From the NCBI RefSeq assembly GCF_002865645.1, contig NW_020194575.1:621247-685246 (forward strand): 64,000 nucleotides of DNA, written 5' to 3'. Below, in pieces: positions 1 through 11,060 of this stretch. The position numbers were made by a program, and so were the translations under genes. The stretch comes from Hyaloscypha bicolor E (taxonomy: Eukaryota > Ascomycota > Leotiomycetes > Helotiales > Hyaloscyphaceae). Position 1 is the first letter of the stretch, and the number at the start of each line of letters is the position of its first letter. The notes under the pieces were generated by a model that saw nothing but the letters and a program-made list of their open reading frames with translations, was not told the origin of the DNA and made no database searches.

Positions 1-1295
1 TATCCCATTCTTTTCCCACAATATCGAGACTCTCTTGGTTGGCGAAATCCTCTGCGGTATCCCGTGGGGTGTTTTCCAAACTCTCACCACCGCCTACGCT
101 TCCGAAGTCTGCCCTGTCGCTCTTCGTGCGTACCTCTGCACATATGTCAATCTTTGCTGGGTTATTGGACAATTCATTGCTTCTGGCGTACTCCGTGGGG
201 TCCTTAACCGTAGCGACCAATGGGCTTACCGTACGTCTCATCCCATCTTCTTCGTTTACTTATCACTGACTTGACCCAGGCATTCCCTTCGCGATCCAAT
301 GGCTCTGGCCCCTCCCCATTCTAATTGGTGTCATCTTTGCACCCGAGTCCCCTTGGTGGCTCGTCCGTCACGGCCGCGAGGCAGACGCAAAGAAAGCTCT
401 CCTTCGCCTCACAACCCGCAACGACCCAACCTTCAACGCTGACGCCACAATCGCAATGATGTCCCACACCAACGCACTGGAGAAGCAAATCTCGGCTGGA
501 ACTTCGTACCTCGACTGCTTCAAGGGCGTCGATCGCCGCCGCACAGAAATCGCCTGCATGACTTGGATGGTTCAAACTCTCTGCGGCTCCACCTTCATGG
601 GTTACTCAACCTACTTCTATCAACAAGCCGGCCTCCCCACCACTTCCGCCTTCGACCTCTCCATGGCCCAATACGCACTCGGCATGGTAGGCACAGTGGG
701 CTCTTGGTTCCTCATGCACCGCGCCGGCCGCCGAACACTGTATCTCTACGGCTCCTGCGCCCTTCTCGGTCTCCTCTTGATCATCGGCCTCACGGCCATC
801 GCACCAGCTTCCAACCAACCCTCTCGCTGGGCTATCGGCTCCATGCTCCTGATCTTCACGTTCGTATACGATTTCACGGTTGGTCCGGTCTGCTACTCTC
901 TCGTCGCGGAAGTCTCCTCCACTCGCCTCAAGGCCAAGACCATCGTGCTCGCAAGGAACTTCTACAACATCGGCGGCATCGTCGTCAACGTGCTAACCAC
1001 GTACCAACTTACCCCCAAGCCCAACGGCTGGGGCTGGTCCGCCAAGAGCGCTTTCTTCTGGGCTGGCAGCTGTGCGTTGTGTATCGTGTGGATTTTCTTC
1101 AGGTTGCCGGAGCCGAAGGGACGCACGTATGGTGAGATGGATGTCTTGTTCGAGCGCGGTGTTTCAGCGCGCAAGTTCCGCGATACTAAAATTGATATCT
1201 TCCGCGGTGACCATCTTGCGCCGGTTACGGAAGTTGATTCATCGAGTGAGAAGGAGGCGGAGAAGGCGGCGGTTGTGATGGTCGAGAAGGCTTAG
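1..1295 (+). CDS. MFS sugar permease, maltose/alpha-glucoside transporter type (5' end outside window)
   Basis: Proton-coupled sugar uptake across the plasma membrane is the likely role (family knowledge). The frame is open from base 2 and enters at about transmembrane segment 4. Exon 1 ends at 230, a 49-bp intron covers 231-279 (GTACGT...CCCAG), and exon 2 is 280-1295; the join restores the family motif WAYRIPFAIQW. Visible are the PESPWW motif after TM6, the central loop, the GRR motif (HRAGRRTLY) and the PEPKGRT motif after TM12, followed by a charged tail. About 414 residues are visible against about 500-550 in full-length relatives, so the N-terminal segments lie upstream. The frame is uninterrupted and not RIP-affected, so it is probably functional. 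The exact substrate (maltose, other alpha-glucosides) cannot be fixed by eye. Confidence 0.92.
231..279 (+). other. Intron in MFS permease
   Basis: Donor GTACGT at 231 and acceptor CCCAG at 275-279, with a CTGAC branch-like site at 266-270. Removal joins codon phase 1 and restores the conserved residues W-A-Y-R-I-P. Confidence 0.9.
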
Positions 1296-2453
1296 ATTTG
1301 CTTAATTTATTGTGATAAATAGGGGAGAGGTGGGGGAGTTGTATGCGTGGATGAGGCTTTGCACATGATTGTTTCCTTCCGGCAACGGAGTTGCGAGCTA
1401 ATGGGCTATGACATATGAGATTTATGATTGAATAGAGATACCACTTCACATCATCTTTCTCCTCTTCTCTCCAGCTCTCCTTTACCGCTATGGTTCTTTG
1501 CTCACGAATATAAATGTTCCGTCCTACGCCGGTTTTTCTTCCCTTACCAACCTGGGAAAATTCATTGCAGAATACCGAATTCGGTGTTGGGCTTCTTGTT
1601 GGGCTTCTGAAATCTTGTTGTAGGTTAGAGGGATGAACTTTCGTCTTGCACCTACGTCTATGCTGCTAAGGCGTCGTTTCGTTGCGGGTATATTTAGGGA
1701 AGTTACTGAGCTTGTCAGGGATTGACGTTGTCAAAGAAGCGCGTTGTCAACTTGTCAATACGCATCTTCAAGCCCCCTCCCTTTCCTTCCAACCTCCGCA
1801 CTCCTAACACTACTCTCGATCTCTAGCTCGAGATTCGCAAAAGGGGATGGGTATACTGGCAATGGAATGAGCAGGGGTAGAGAATGGGGAGTGGGGGGGG
1901 CTAAGCCCATAGGTTCCGTGAAGCATGGCATGGCGTAGATATCGTAGACATCATGGATGGGTTAAAGTGAGAAGAGAGAATTGGAAGGGGATTTATAGGT
2001 GGAGGCGCTCTGGGGAGTTTGGCTGTTATGGGACGGGAATGTTTACACTTCCCAACCCGATGTCTCAGGTGACCAGCGCCGCCTTTGCTCAGGCTTGGCT
2101 CACCCTATTCACATGCTTACTAGAAACCATGAACTTTTAACGAGGGGCCTTTTCAGGCCCCTCTTCCCCTAGCTAAGGATCCAAAATATTTACTCTGCCT
2201 AATCTAAAATTATACCTTTCTTCTTTCCTCTCCAAGCTTTTCACCATGTTCACCTTATTCAACGGAGAGGCACACCTCCTGCCATCGAGTTCAACGAAAA
2301 ATACAATAACACTCTTGTAGCTATGGGTCCTATATAGATGTATATAAAGTGTCGCAGGAGAGTTCAGATAGTAGGCTCTAGCGGCAACCAACATGACCCG
2401 CCTTACTGGAGCGCTGAGCGGTATTCGATGCACAGTTGTGAATGCACTGCTCT
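1296..2453. other. Intergenic region, no gene recognised
   Basis: This is the 3' flank of the MFS gene and of the HET gene, which converge here. Only short unrelated open frames are present. An 8-bp stem hairpin (gaggggcc at 2142-2149, ggcccctc at 2156-2163) is visible; in a fungus it has no assigned function. Confidence 0.6.
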
Positions 2454-4523
2454 CTAGATCAGACGCAGACGGCTTTGGCTAGTACCCCGAAAAAAGTCTG
2501 TAAAATGAACCCACGGCTGGTAAAGGAGCGCGTCAGTATATGCCAACCCAACTCGCCTATAGGTGTTGTAATGAGCATCAACTGGCTCAATTCCCAAAGC
2601 CACACAACACCCTCCTACTCGGTACATGCCTAGATAGAGTAACAACACCCTAAATTCGGATCCTAAAACTCTACTGGCATCATCCGGGTCGTATATTGCA
2701 ACACGTTCTGAGTTGCTTGATTGAAGATAGAGTGTACGACGTCCGGCCACATGTAAGTCAGGAAGTTCTCGTACCAGCCCACTCTGTATTTTACCAGATG
2801 CGATAATGTATCCACCGTCTACCATACCGAATGGATCTAGGCCTGTCGGGGTTGTCCCAGCGTCAATTATTACTAAGTGGCTATAGAATTCATTGTCGAC
2901 AATGTTTCTGACGAACAATACGCCGCATTTTGCAGCGGCCCATGACCAAGATGGAGCAATATAATTAGATGCCGAAGTCAACTGTGGGGCACCTGAGTTT
3001 GTGTAGAATGGAATGTGCCATGCCAGCGCTCTAGGCATGTCCTCCAGCCAAACGCCAGCTAGATATCGGGCATTGGTCACTCGCTGAAATTCTGATGCGA
3101 TGCCAGAGAGTGCTGGGAGTCTATCAGTCATGTTGGTCAGATCCATTGAAGAATAGGTATTGATAAGTTCGGCCCAGTATTTAAAGCACTTAAAGTGGCT
3201 TCCCAGCCGGTCAATTTTCAATTTTTCAACCATGTTGATCTCCGCATATTCCCATATGATCGGATAATGAGAGTCTTCAAATCGAACGTTTGTAAAGCAC
3301 TCGAGGTACATTCTCTTTTTGCCAAAGTAAAGGACTCGGCTTGAAAGCTGTCTTTCTTGAAGTACCCACGCCCTCTTGGATAGCGGAGAGTCTGTTTCGG
3401 GCACAAGAGTATATGGCCTCTCATTGATACTGCGATGCGATAGGATGGCTTCGTCAAAACTTTCGCCTTCTGACCACTGCAAGGCCGCTTGGGAAGAAGT
3501 GTGCCGAGCATGATGAAGAAACCCGGAATCACAGCCAGACGCCGCAGGTCCAGCTAACGTGACAAATGAATCCTTGTAGATCCTTCTCATTTCTGTACAT
3601 TGCTCTTCCCAGTCGCGCTTAGAGCCCTGTATGATGCACAGAGAATCTATCCAAAGATACCTCAGTCCCAGTGATCGTGTGGCAGTGACGGCGTCCTGGA
3701 AGGTCTTCGGTAGACTTTCGTATGCAATTTTCTCTTGAAACTCGTCATAAGTCGTTTGTGTGAGTTTCAGTGGTTGTGAATTTCCCCAGCAATGGCTCAG
3801 AGTTGCATAGCGCCCACAACTTTCAACATTGACTAAAAGGCGTAGGTCGGAAGCGCCCCCAGGAGGTCCCAAATCGAGAATTCGAGAAGGTAGTCGAGAA
3901 TTTAATGACTTGGGGCAAATCTCGTGACTTTCAACACAATCATCAAGCCAACACTTCGCTAATGCAATGTCCGCCGTAACCGTCACCTGTCTTCCAACGA
4001 TATGCCCCATGCACAGAGCGATGCTATCTATGTAAAGTTAATATTGCCTTCAATACTGGAGTTGAGGGATGTGCATACTAGGTAGAGATGACACCTCTAC
4101 AAAGGGCCATATTCCGTTTACTGGATCGGAATCTTCTCCCGGACATTCTCGCAAGTATAGAAGCCCTTGAAGACCTTGTGAACATGGCGCAAAACTGCTA
4201 TCAATCGCCACACCGATGGCTTTAATAAAGAAGGCGGTGTGCCTTGTGTCCTGATCTCGCTGGTCCCTTTCTTCTAGATTAAGACACTCGCCGTCTGTCC
4301 TCATTGACTCTTGGTCTAATTGTCGCTGGTAATGTTCCGCTTCTTCGATTGAGGAGGAAAGACCATGTGCGTAGTACTCGAGAATCACTCTCCTAAACAA
4401 TGCGCAAATCTTGCATCCATTTTGAACCGAGTTATGTAATTCCGTAAACGTAGAATAATGTTGGGCACGCCACGTATGGCTGGGGTCTTGAATGGGTATC
4501 GCCGAACATCTGTTGCAGATCAT
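2454..4523 (-). CDS. HET-domain (heterokaryon incompatibility) protein
   Basis: HET proteins trigger incompatibility-type cell death on non-self recognition in filamentous fungi. Exon 1 is 4523-4079 and exon 2 is 4027-2454, separated by a 51-bp intron (GTATGC...ACATAG, branch ATTAAC), giving 672 aa. The start is the ATG at 4523: the open frame runs further upstream but only a GTG lies there, and the N-terminus MICNRCSAI matches the usual start of this family (a CxxC pair followed by a GCKIC motif near residue 50). The HET core is clear: YATLSHCWG (about 222-230), LRYLWIDSLCIIQ (about 270-282), then the WVLQER segment. The C-terminal half is poorly conserved, as usual. The frame is intact. No NACHT, repeat or prion-forming region is attached, so this is the simple HET architecture. 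Confidence 0.92.
4028..4078 (-). other. Intron in HET gene
   Basis: 51 bp, donor GTATGC, branch ATTAAC, acceptor CATAG on the minus strand. It joins phase 1 codons. Confidence 0.85.
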
Positions 4524-4674
4524 CTTTCTCGTGCCTTCAAGGACTAGATCAGAGCGTGTTATGATCCAAATAACTTGCTGATGGCATCTGTGCCCTGCCC
4601 AAATTTTCACGGATGTTATCTAATTTTAGGCAGCAGTCTAATTTTCACGTTACCTTCGTCCGTCGCGAAAACCA

Positions 4675-5744
4675 GTCAGCAAGTACGGCAGGATTTTAGG
4701 CAGTAAAGGGTCAAAACACTCGAGCACTCGAGCACCAGAACACCAAAAAAACCAAACCACATGAAATTAGACGTGCAGCTATACTAAAATTAAGCTAAGG
4801 CCCGTAACTATTATAGCTAGTATATAAAACTAGGTAATATACTAAGATAATGTGGTACGGCAAGCGTACTCCATGAAAATCGCGTTGTTTTGGCAGTTTT
4901 GAGGTTTTAGTCACATGTCAAAGGCTGGGGCCTTTCGCACGTGACTTGCGGAAATCACATGAGAAAGCTGATTTTTCTGTAGTTCTAGATAACAATCCCT
5001 CCTTCATATCAATCAATTGAGCTTTTGCAATTGCACACTGTTTATGCTTTAATGTTTATGCCCTTGTTGTTGTTTTGCTGTCAAGTCACGTTTTGCGCTC
5101 TGGTATACTTTATGAGGGTTTTTGTCTTGTCGCAGTTTCCCTCCCACAATAAGCCAATTATTATTATTGCAAGGAGCTGCACCTCAGAGAGCTCCCCCCC
5201 CCAAGAAACTGCCCCTAAGGATCTATTCCTTAGGGAGCTATCCCCCAGAGAAAAGGAAGATAATGTAAAAGTAGTGAGGTATGCCTTAAGAGAATGTATC
5301 CCTTCGCCCGCTAAGACATTGCCACATTAGCGGCCGCACATGAATATCCCTAATTTGGATTATGTTTTGGCAATGTCTCAGCGGACGAAGGGATACAGGG
5401 TTTTGTGCCTGAGGCACCCTGGCCTTTACTCAGGGAGCTGTCCTCCAAGGAGCTATTTCCCAGGGAGCTATCCCCTAGGGAGATCTTTATATACACTACG
5501 TAAAGAGCTCCTTGGGGGCGGGGCGGGTCGGGGGCAGCTCCCTGGGGGCAGCTCACTGCAATACATAAAGAGCTCCCTATAAATAGTATGTACGAGTCTA
5601 AGTACATTTTTAGTGCAGTTCCAAGCCTAATTTTAAGTGGCATGCGATTCGTAGCTTTGAATTTTATAGTTTTGGTGTTCTGGTGCTCGAGTGCTCGAGT
5701 GTTTTGACACTTCACCGCCTAAAATCCTGCCCTACAAACTGCTG
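4675..5744. mobile_element. Non-autonomous TIR element (about 1.07 kb)
   Basis: The left end (about 4675-4747) and right end (about 5672-5744) are inverted copies of one sequence that includes the doubled block cactcgagcactcgag and the phrase gcaggattttaggc. About 60 bp match with only a few differences. The interior (4750-5670) has no credible protein; open frames there lack conserved motifs. It contains a long hairpin (5297-5399) and repeated ggagctatccc-like blocks. A 3-bp ACC flank on both sides may be a target duplication but is too short to prove it. It lies about 150 bp upstream of the HET gene start, so it may overlap that gene's promoter. Confidence 0.75.
5297..5399. repeat. Long hairpin inside the TIR element
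   Basis: Arms of about 30 nt (about 5297-5326 and 5369-5399) pair almost perfectly around the core cgctaagacattgcc / ggcaatgtctcagcg. The loop is about 42 nt. Confidence 0.75.
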
Positions 5745-6117
5745 AACCGCCCACGCCTACCCCACCAAAACTTTGCCTATTTTCAATGCGCTTAGAAAAT
5801 TCTAAAACTTCTAGTAGTATAAAAATAAATAAAAACAAACTCTAAACAGTCCGGCTACAAGCTTAGTTTCTTTAAATTATGGTGTTGTGGTCAAACTGCT
5901 GGTTCGAGCTGTTGAGCAGTTCGGGCATTTGGCCAGTGAACCCCCTTCTAACGTACGGAAGGGGGTGGAAAGAAATCACCGCCATCCCCCCTGGTTCTGC
6001 CATCGCTAGATGAGGGAATTTGTGGGGCACACGTGCTCAACTTCAATGCCTAATTGGCCAAAATACTCACCGCCTAACGAGGGGGGTGGCGGTGATTTTC
6101 CGTACATTTAGAGAGGT

Positions 6118-6276
6118 CACGGGCCAACCGCCCAAAATCAATTTCGCCACAACAACGACGTAATGTGCAAGGAACAAGTTGATATTCGCGATCTCTGACT
6201 CAATTATAGCAATCCTAGAGATTTTGCAATCTTTTGAGCACTTTAAAAAAAACTCAATTTTTGGTGTTCTTCTAGA
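6118..6276 (+). repeat. Dispersed repeat end related to the 46.3-kb MITE
   Basis: The segment starts with cacgggccaaccgccc, continues with caacaacgac, then cactttaaaaaaaa, and ends near tttttggtgttct. The same words occur in the same order at 46308-46473 in the MITE. No second inverted end was found, so this is a truncated or solo copy. Just upstream (about 5950-6105) lies another short inverted repeat built on gaaatcaccgcc. Confidence 0.55.
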
Positions 6277-6512
6277 GTCCACGTGACTTTGCGCGTCTCA
6301 GTAACCCATCTTGGGCGCCAACCCCCCCCCAAATTGGGCTAGTATGGCCTGTAGCCTCCAGCAGTAACAGGTGCTTATCCTCAGCCGCATACCCACGACA
6401 CTTCATTCCTTTGGCTCTAACTTCACTACTTCCGTTCACCAGCAAGGCAACGAGACGATGGAGCAATCAACGGCTGGCGCAAACCAAGTTCGCATGGACT
6501 CTCGTGCCAATA

Positions 6513-8733
6513 ACCGAATTCCAAGGTCAATGCACACCCACACTGAATAGAACTACACACCTCACCAAAAATTACCCTACCATCTTCAAAATTCGATAAA
6601 ATGGTCAGCAAACAAGATATTAAGAAGGCGATTAAGGTAATAAATACGTAATTAATCCCTAATTATAGCCAAGTGGCTAGGGATTTTGGTATTAAGTATA
6701 TAACTCTTATATGAAAATATAAAGAAATATATATTTCTAGATAGGAAGTAATCTCTATATATTATAAACTCCTTACTAATATGCAAAAAGAAGTTCTTAT
6801 TAGTCAAATTAATAAGCTTATAGTCTATAGGCTTCCTTTTACCTTGCAAATTATTAAAAACCTTATAGAGGAAATTATTAGTAGTAATATAAATAAGAAC
6901 TAGATAGCTAGTTTTATCTAATACTACTTCTTATATCTTAAGAGCCTTTATTTATATAATATTAAAAATTTGCGACTAAAATCGAAATATAGGCTCTATA
7001 TTTAATTCTTTTTTAATTTAGTAGTATTTAATTTTAGTATTCTATCTATTTCTTACTTATTTTATAAATAAAATAACTAATATTTCCCTCTCTTACTTAG
7101 TTAATTAAAGTAGTCGAGAAATATAATATTATAGCAGAAAGTATATATAATTAGAATAAGAAGTAATTTTTAATTAGAATTATATATATAATAAAGTATA
7201 TTATAATAAAATAAATATATAATAATAGAAAAATTCTAGTAATAAAGTAAAATAGCTTATAAGAGTTTATTAGCTTACTTATTTCTATTTATACGAATAG
7301 TATAAAGATTTTACTAGCTCTTATTTATAAAGAAATCTCTGGAGATTTTTAGAATATTTAATTAAATAATTTAAAAGAAAGGAAATATATCTAGTTTATA
7401 TCTAATATAAATAAATAATTATTTAATATTCTTAGTCTGGCTTATTTTATTCAGGTTTTTAAATCTGCTATTTATATAAAAGCAGGATATAAAAGAAGGC
7501 TTTTAATTATAAATAAGTATTCTAGTTATATTAATATAGAGTTTATATAAATATATAATTGCTTTAAAATTCTGCTTTTTATTTTACCTCTGTATTTAAT
7601 ATATTATCTTTAGTCTCTTAATATAGGCTGTTTTTTATTACTTTTTACTTATTATTTTACCGAGATTAATAGGCTTTTAGATATTAGTAAGGGTATTTTT
7701 TCTTTAATAAAAAGGATATTTTGGTCTGTTTTTAAGCCTACTTAGGAAAAAAGTATATCTAAATCGAATATTTTATCTACTTAAAAAAGATAGGTATATA
7801 GCCTTACTAATTATTAATTATCTTATTAGCTATTACTTTACTAAGACTATAAACTTCTCCTAAAGCTTCTCCTAACATAATTACGATTTCTTATACTGCG
7901 AAATATATATAGTAATTCTCAAATATATATATAAAAAACCTATCTAAAATAGCCTTTTATAAACTTACTAAAGTTAATAAATTAAATATAATAAAGGCTT
8001 TTATTATAGAGTACCGTATAAAGGGTTTAAAAGAAGCTTTATAGCTTGAAAAGAAGAAGAGATATTGAGAGAAAAAGCTTAACTTAATAAGAGAGCCTAT
8101 AGGAAAGGCCTAGTTCTTTGGAATAGTTAAAATACTAGCTATAATAGTATTTGAGGAAACGAAGGCTATAAAGGCAGAATAAGATAAATTAGATAAGTAG
8201 AAGGCAAAGGAAGATATAAAGATTACTAAAGTAATAAAAGATACCTTGAAAAGCAGGAGAAAGAGATAGAGAAGCTAAGGAAGGCAAAGTAAAAAGAGAT
8301 TAATAATAGAGTAAAAAGGGAGAAGCATAAAATAGAGGTTTTAGAGAGAGAGTAGTAGCAAGAAAGGCAGCTATGGTAGCTAGAAATGCTACTAAGAAAG
8401 CCAAACCGTCCCGTATAGTAATATTAAGGATAGGGTCTTCGATTTTATCGAATTTAGGGGCTCAGGAAGCGGTTATCGTGGAGGAGGACGATTCTAAAGC
8501 TATAGGGGTAATATAGACTTCCCGATCAGGAAGGGAGATTATTTTACCCCAATGTCTTAGAAAATGAAAATCCTGGTTAGCCAACTTAATACGCCTAGTT
8601 CAATTACTTTATATCTTTAATCTTAGACCGATTAATAGTGTGGTTATTTAATAATTAATTAATTAAGTTCGAGGTTAGCTGAAAATTTGGGGTGTGCATT
8701 CGCTTGGGGTGTGTATTGACCTTGGAAATCGGT
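6513..8733 (+). mobile_element. RIP-degraded Fot1/pogo (Tc1-mariner superfamily) DNA transposon
   Basis: The ends are inverted copies: accgaattccaaggtcaatg at the left and, reversed, accgatttccaaggtcaata at the right. Both are directly flanked by TA (6511-6512 and 8734-8735), the target used by this superfamily. The length of 2.2 kb fits Fot1-like elements. From 6601 a transposase N-terminus is readable: MVSKQDIKKAIKVI, then a stop, then LIPNYSQVARDFGIKY, which matches the pogo/Fot1 helix-turn-helix start. The rest is broken by many stops in an AT-rich, TpA-rich background, the expected product of RIP. It is inactive. Confidence 0.85.
6601..8600 (+). pseudogene. Fot1/pogo transposase remnant
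   Basis: The ATG at 6601 opens a frame with the family start described under the transposon. Stops follow at nearly every former CAA/CAG/TGG codon. Toward 8000-8400 a Lys/Glu-rich stretch typical of the C-terminal part of these transposases is still recognisable. The catalytic DDE residues can no longer be placed with confidence. No function is expected. Confidence 0.75.
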
Positions 8734-8735
8734 TA

Positions 8736-10176
8736 CCGATAAACCCCTCTGCCTTCTTGTCCTTGATGGTGGTAGAGTCCGCGGTCTCTCAACCCTCGAA
8801 TTGAATGCGTTATCAGCGCCGGAAGGGCCGACCCGTAATTCTGTTTCTAAACTAACCAGATAAGGTCTCGCCATGCCACCCACACCGGATTCGTGGTGCC
8901 TAAGCAGTGGTGTGTGGGATGGGCGAGCTCGTGAGCGTCCGGTGCCACCGCCTTCCGGGCAGCAGTGTTGCATGACAGAAAATGAAGCACCTTTTATTGG
9001 AAGAGCTCAACAAGATGCATCCCCCCCCTCTACAATAGCTCAAAACTTTTCGCATCTTAGCAAGGTCTTATCACAATGGCCTGAGCTGTTCGCTAATCAT
9101 TTCCGTCGTCCATATATGTTGGGGGCTTGCCTCCTGCATTTGGTGACTCGAAAGTTGCTAGCCTTCGCTTTTTTCAATGGGCGAAGCAAGTTTCTGTTTG
9201 TTGAAGAGGAAGGCTACGGGGACCAGAGCCGGGGTTTTTTTTACTCCTACACTGGGTTGCTCCAGGTCTCAGTTGAGGCCAAGTTATTGGTTGGCTCCCC
9301 TATAAGCGGGAATCCGTGCGAGTACAAAATTTGTGCGCAAATCAGTGGGCCCTGGAGTAACCCAGTGAGGAGTTGATATGCGCTTCTTAAGCCTTTATAA
9401 TTTAAAGCCGTTTCATTAATCGCGACTTCCTCCGATGGCTTTTGCTGAGTCCATTTGCGCAAGTCGACATGAGGGGTCTCTAACCTAACAGGCAGTGCAC
9501 ACCAGGTGTTTCGGGGTCGTGCGCCTGCGCCAAAAACACGACGAACTTAACGCAACAATTAATCTGACAAAAACGTGCAATTCAAAGGATAACTTGCCTA
9601 TCTTCTAACCCGAATTCTAACTACAAATACAATCGTAACTGATCCTAACTAGCTAACCCCAACCCTCCTAGCCCTCGAGAGTTTGCAAGTCTTAGTGAAG
9701 GCGGCTCAGATTGGCTCGCGCAAGCCGGCTTAGCAAAACCGCCTCCCGATGTCCAATAAAGACGATTCCGTATCTGCACCGAGGCAAAGCATACTTCCTT
9801 TTTCTTTCCCGTGTCCCATATCTCTATTGTGCACGAGATTGGTGGCTGTGGCTTTTTTAACAGTTTGAGGCGCTCGAAATTGGGTACTTTCATAGGCCAG
9901 GAATATTTGATTGTACATGCACGCCCTCGATTTAGGAGGAACTCCGATCCCCTTATCTGTTTCGCGCCCTACCTTGCAGGTGTGGCCCAAGAATAATCTC
10001 AACAGGATGTTCCACAGCCTTCTCGTCCCTTACACAGGTTTTGTCCTTCCCCATCTCCATTTCCTTCTCTCAGATACGCAGCGAATTCCCTCTTTTACAA
10101 GGCCCATTTTGTGCATAACTTTCTGCTGTTTGATACCTATTTGAATTCTTTTTGCGTTCAATATATATCTCAAGTC
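8736..10176. other. GC-balanced stretch without recognised gene
   Basis: The longest ATG frame is 8873-9376 (167 codons). It has no recognisable domain and overlaps a 15-bp inverted repeat (cactgggttgctccag at about 9250-9265 against its complement at 9352-9366), so it is not annotated as a gene. The 9480-9660 stretch is rich in taac words but no element ends were identified. Nothing else is supported. Confidence 0.4.
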
Positions 10177-11060
10177 ATGTCGATAATGAATCCGTTCATT
10201 GCCCCCACGGCTGGTGAGGACATTCCTGTCGACCTACCTTATCTCATAAAATGGTTGCCCACCAGTGCTGGACCCGTATTCATACAGCTATCATACGATA
10301 ATAATGTCAAAGCTACCAATATCACAGGTCTTTGGTCCCTTCCCAATCTCATTGAATAGGTTTTCCTAACTCAAAGCAAAAGCTAATCTTCGTCATTTAA
10401 TCTAGTCTCGACACCCAACACAGGCAATTATTCTTGGACGCCTGTCGATGTATTTGGTGGCAGAAACAACTACTTCCTCGTTATCTGCGATCTCCATTTA
10501 CCACAAAGCACTTGTAGTTATACATCGGATGGACGATTCGCTATTGGGTCGATATCGAGTAATACTTTGCAAAGTACCACGATAAGCGGAACTTCGATAT
10601 CAACGAGTAATATACTATTGACTGCAAGTCCAGCTTCAGCAACTGTGTCGTAAGTTAATACCCTCTCTCACGAGTAACGTTCGGCCGAGTTGGTGGCTGA
10701 TGGCAGATCCAACATCTCAGACAACAAACTTTATCCACAACGACATCATCCCTGACACAAACTCCGACTCGAAATCCAAATCCAGATCTCTCCACGGGTG
10801 CAAAGGCGGCTATCGGTGTCGTTGTACCGTTGTTTATATTAGCTGTCGTAGGATTGACTGTGTTCTTCATCTGGAAACGACGAAAGGGAGCTTCACAAAC
10901 GCACCCGACAAGCTCAGGTGCAGAAACGATGGGCGAGTATCATAAAGCGGAGCTCCCAGTAGAAGGAAATACCAAGGAACCTGTTAGAGTTGAGCTGTCC
11001 GGATCTGGTGTTGAAACTGGATATACGAGCGCGAATGTTCATGAACTCGCGAATGATTGA
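10177..11060 (+). CDS. Kre9/Knh1-like Ser/Thr-rich single-pass membrane protein
   Basis: Kre9/Knh1-type beta-sandwich domains occur in fungal cell-surface proteins linked to wall glucan assembly. Exons 10177-10327, 10406-10649 and 10721-11060 give 244 aa. Intron 1 (10328-10405) has a weak donor GTCTTT; intron 2 (10650-10720) has a perfect GTAAGT. The N-terminal part shows the fold's landmarks: NPF..P..GE, LIKWLPTSAGPV, and GNYSWTPVDVFGG. A Ser/Thr-rich stalk follows (about 100-158), then one hydrophobic helix (about 161-183) ending in WKRRK, then a cytosolic tail of about 60 residues. Oddity: no signal peptide precedes the domain in this frame. A short upstream exon is possible (ATG at 10008), but its translation does not look like a good signal sequence. 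Start uncertain, body confident. Confidence 0.7.

Noticed and set aside
563..1135. Long alternative-frame ORF (190 codons) inside the MFS gene
   Set aside because: Overlaps the conserved permease frame, has biased His/Arg/Leu composition typical of a shadow frame, and no domain.
2142..2163. GC hairpin considered as a terminator
   Set aside because: Rho-independent terminators do not apply to fungal Pol II genes; stem only 8 bp.
5025..5582. Two ATG-type frames of 80-101 codons
   Set aside because: They lie inside the non-autonomous TIR element, overlap its hairpin and repeats, and show no motif.
8873..9376. 167-codon plus-strand ORF
   Set aside because: Has an ATG but no recognisable domain, low-complexity start, and an inverted repeat inside; flanked by transposon-end sequence. 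Not supported as a gene.
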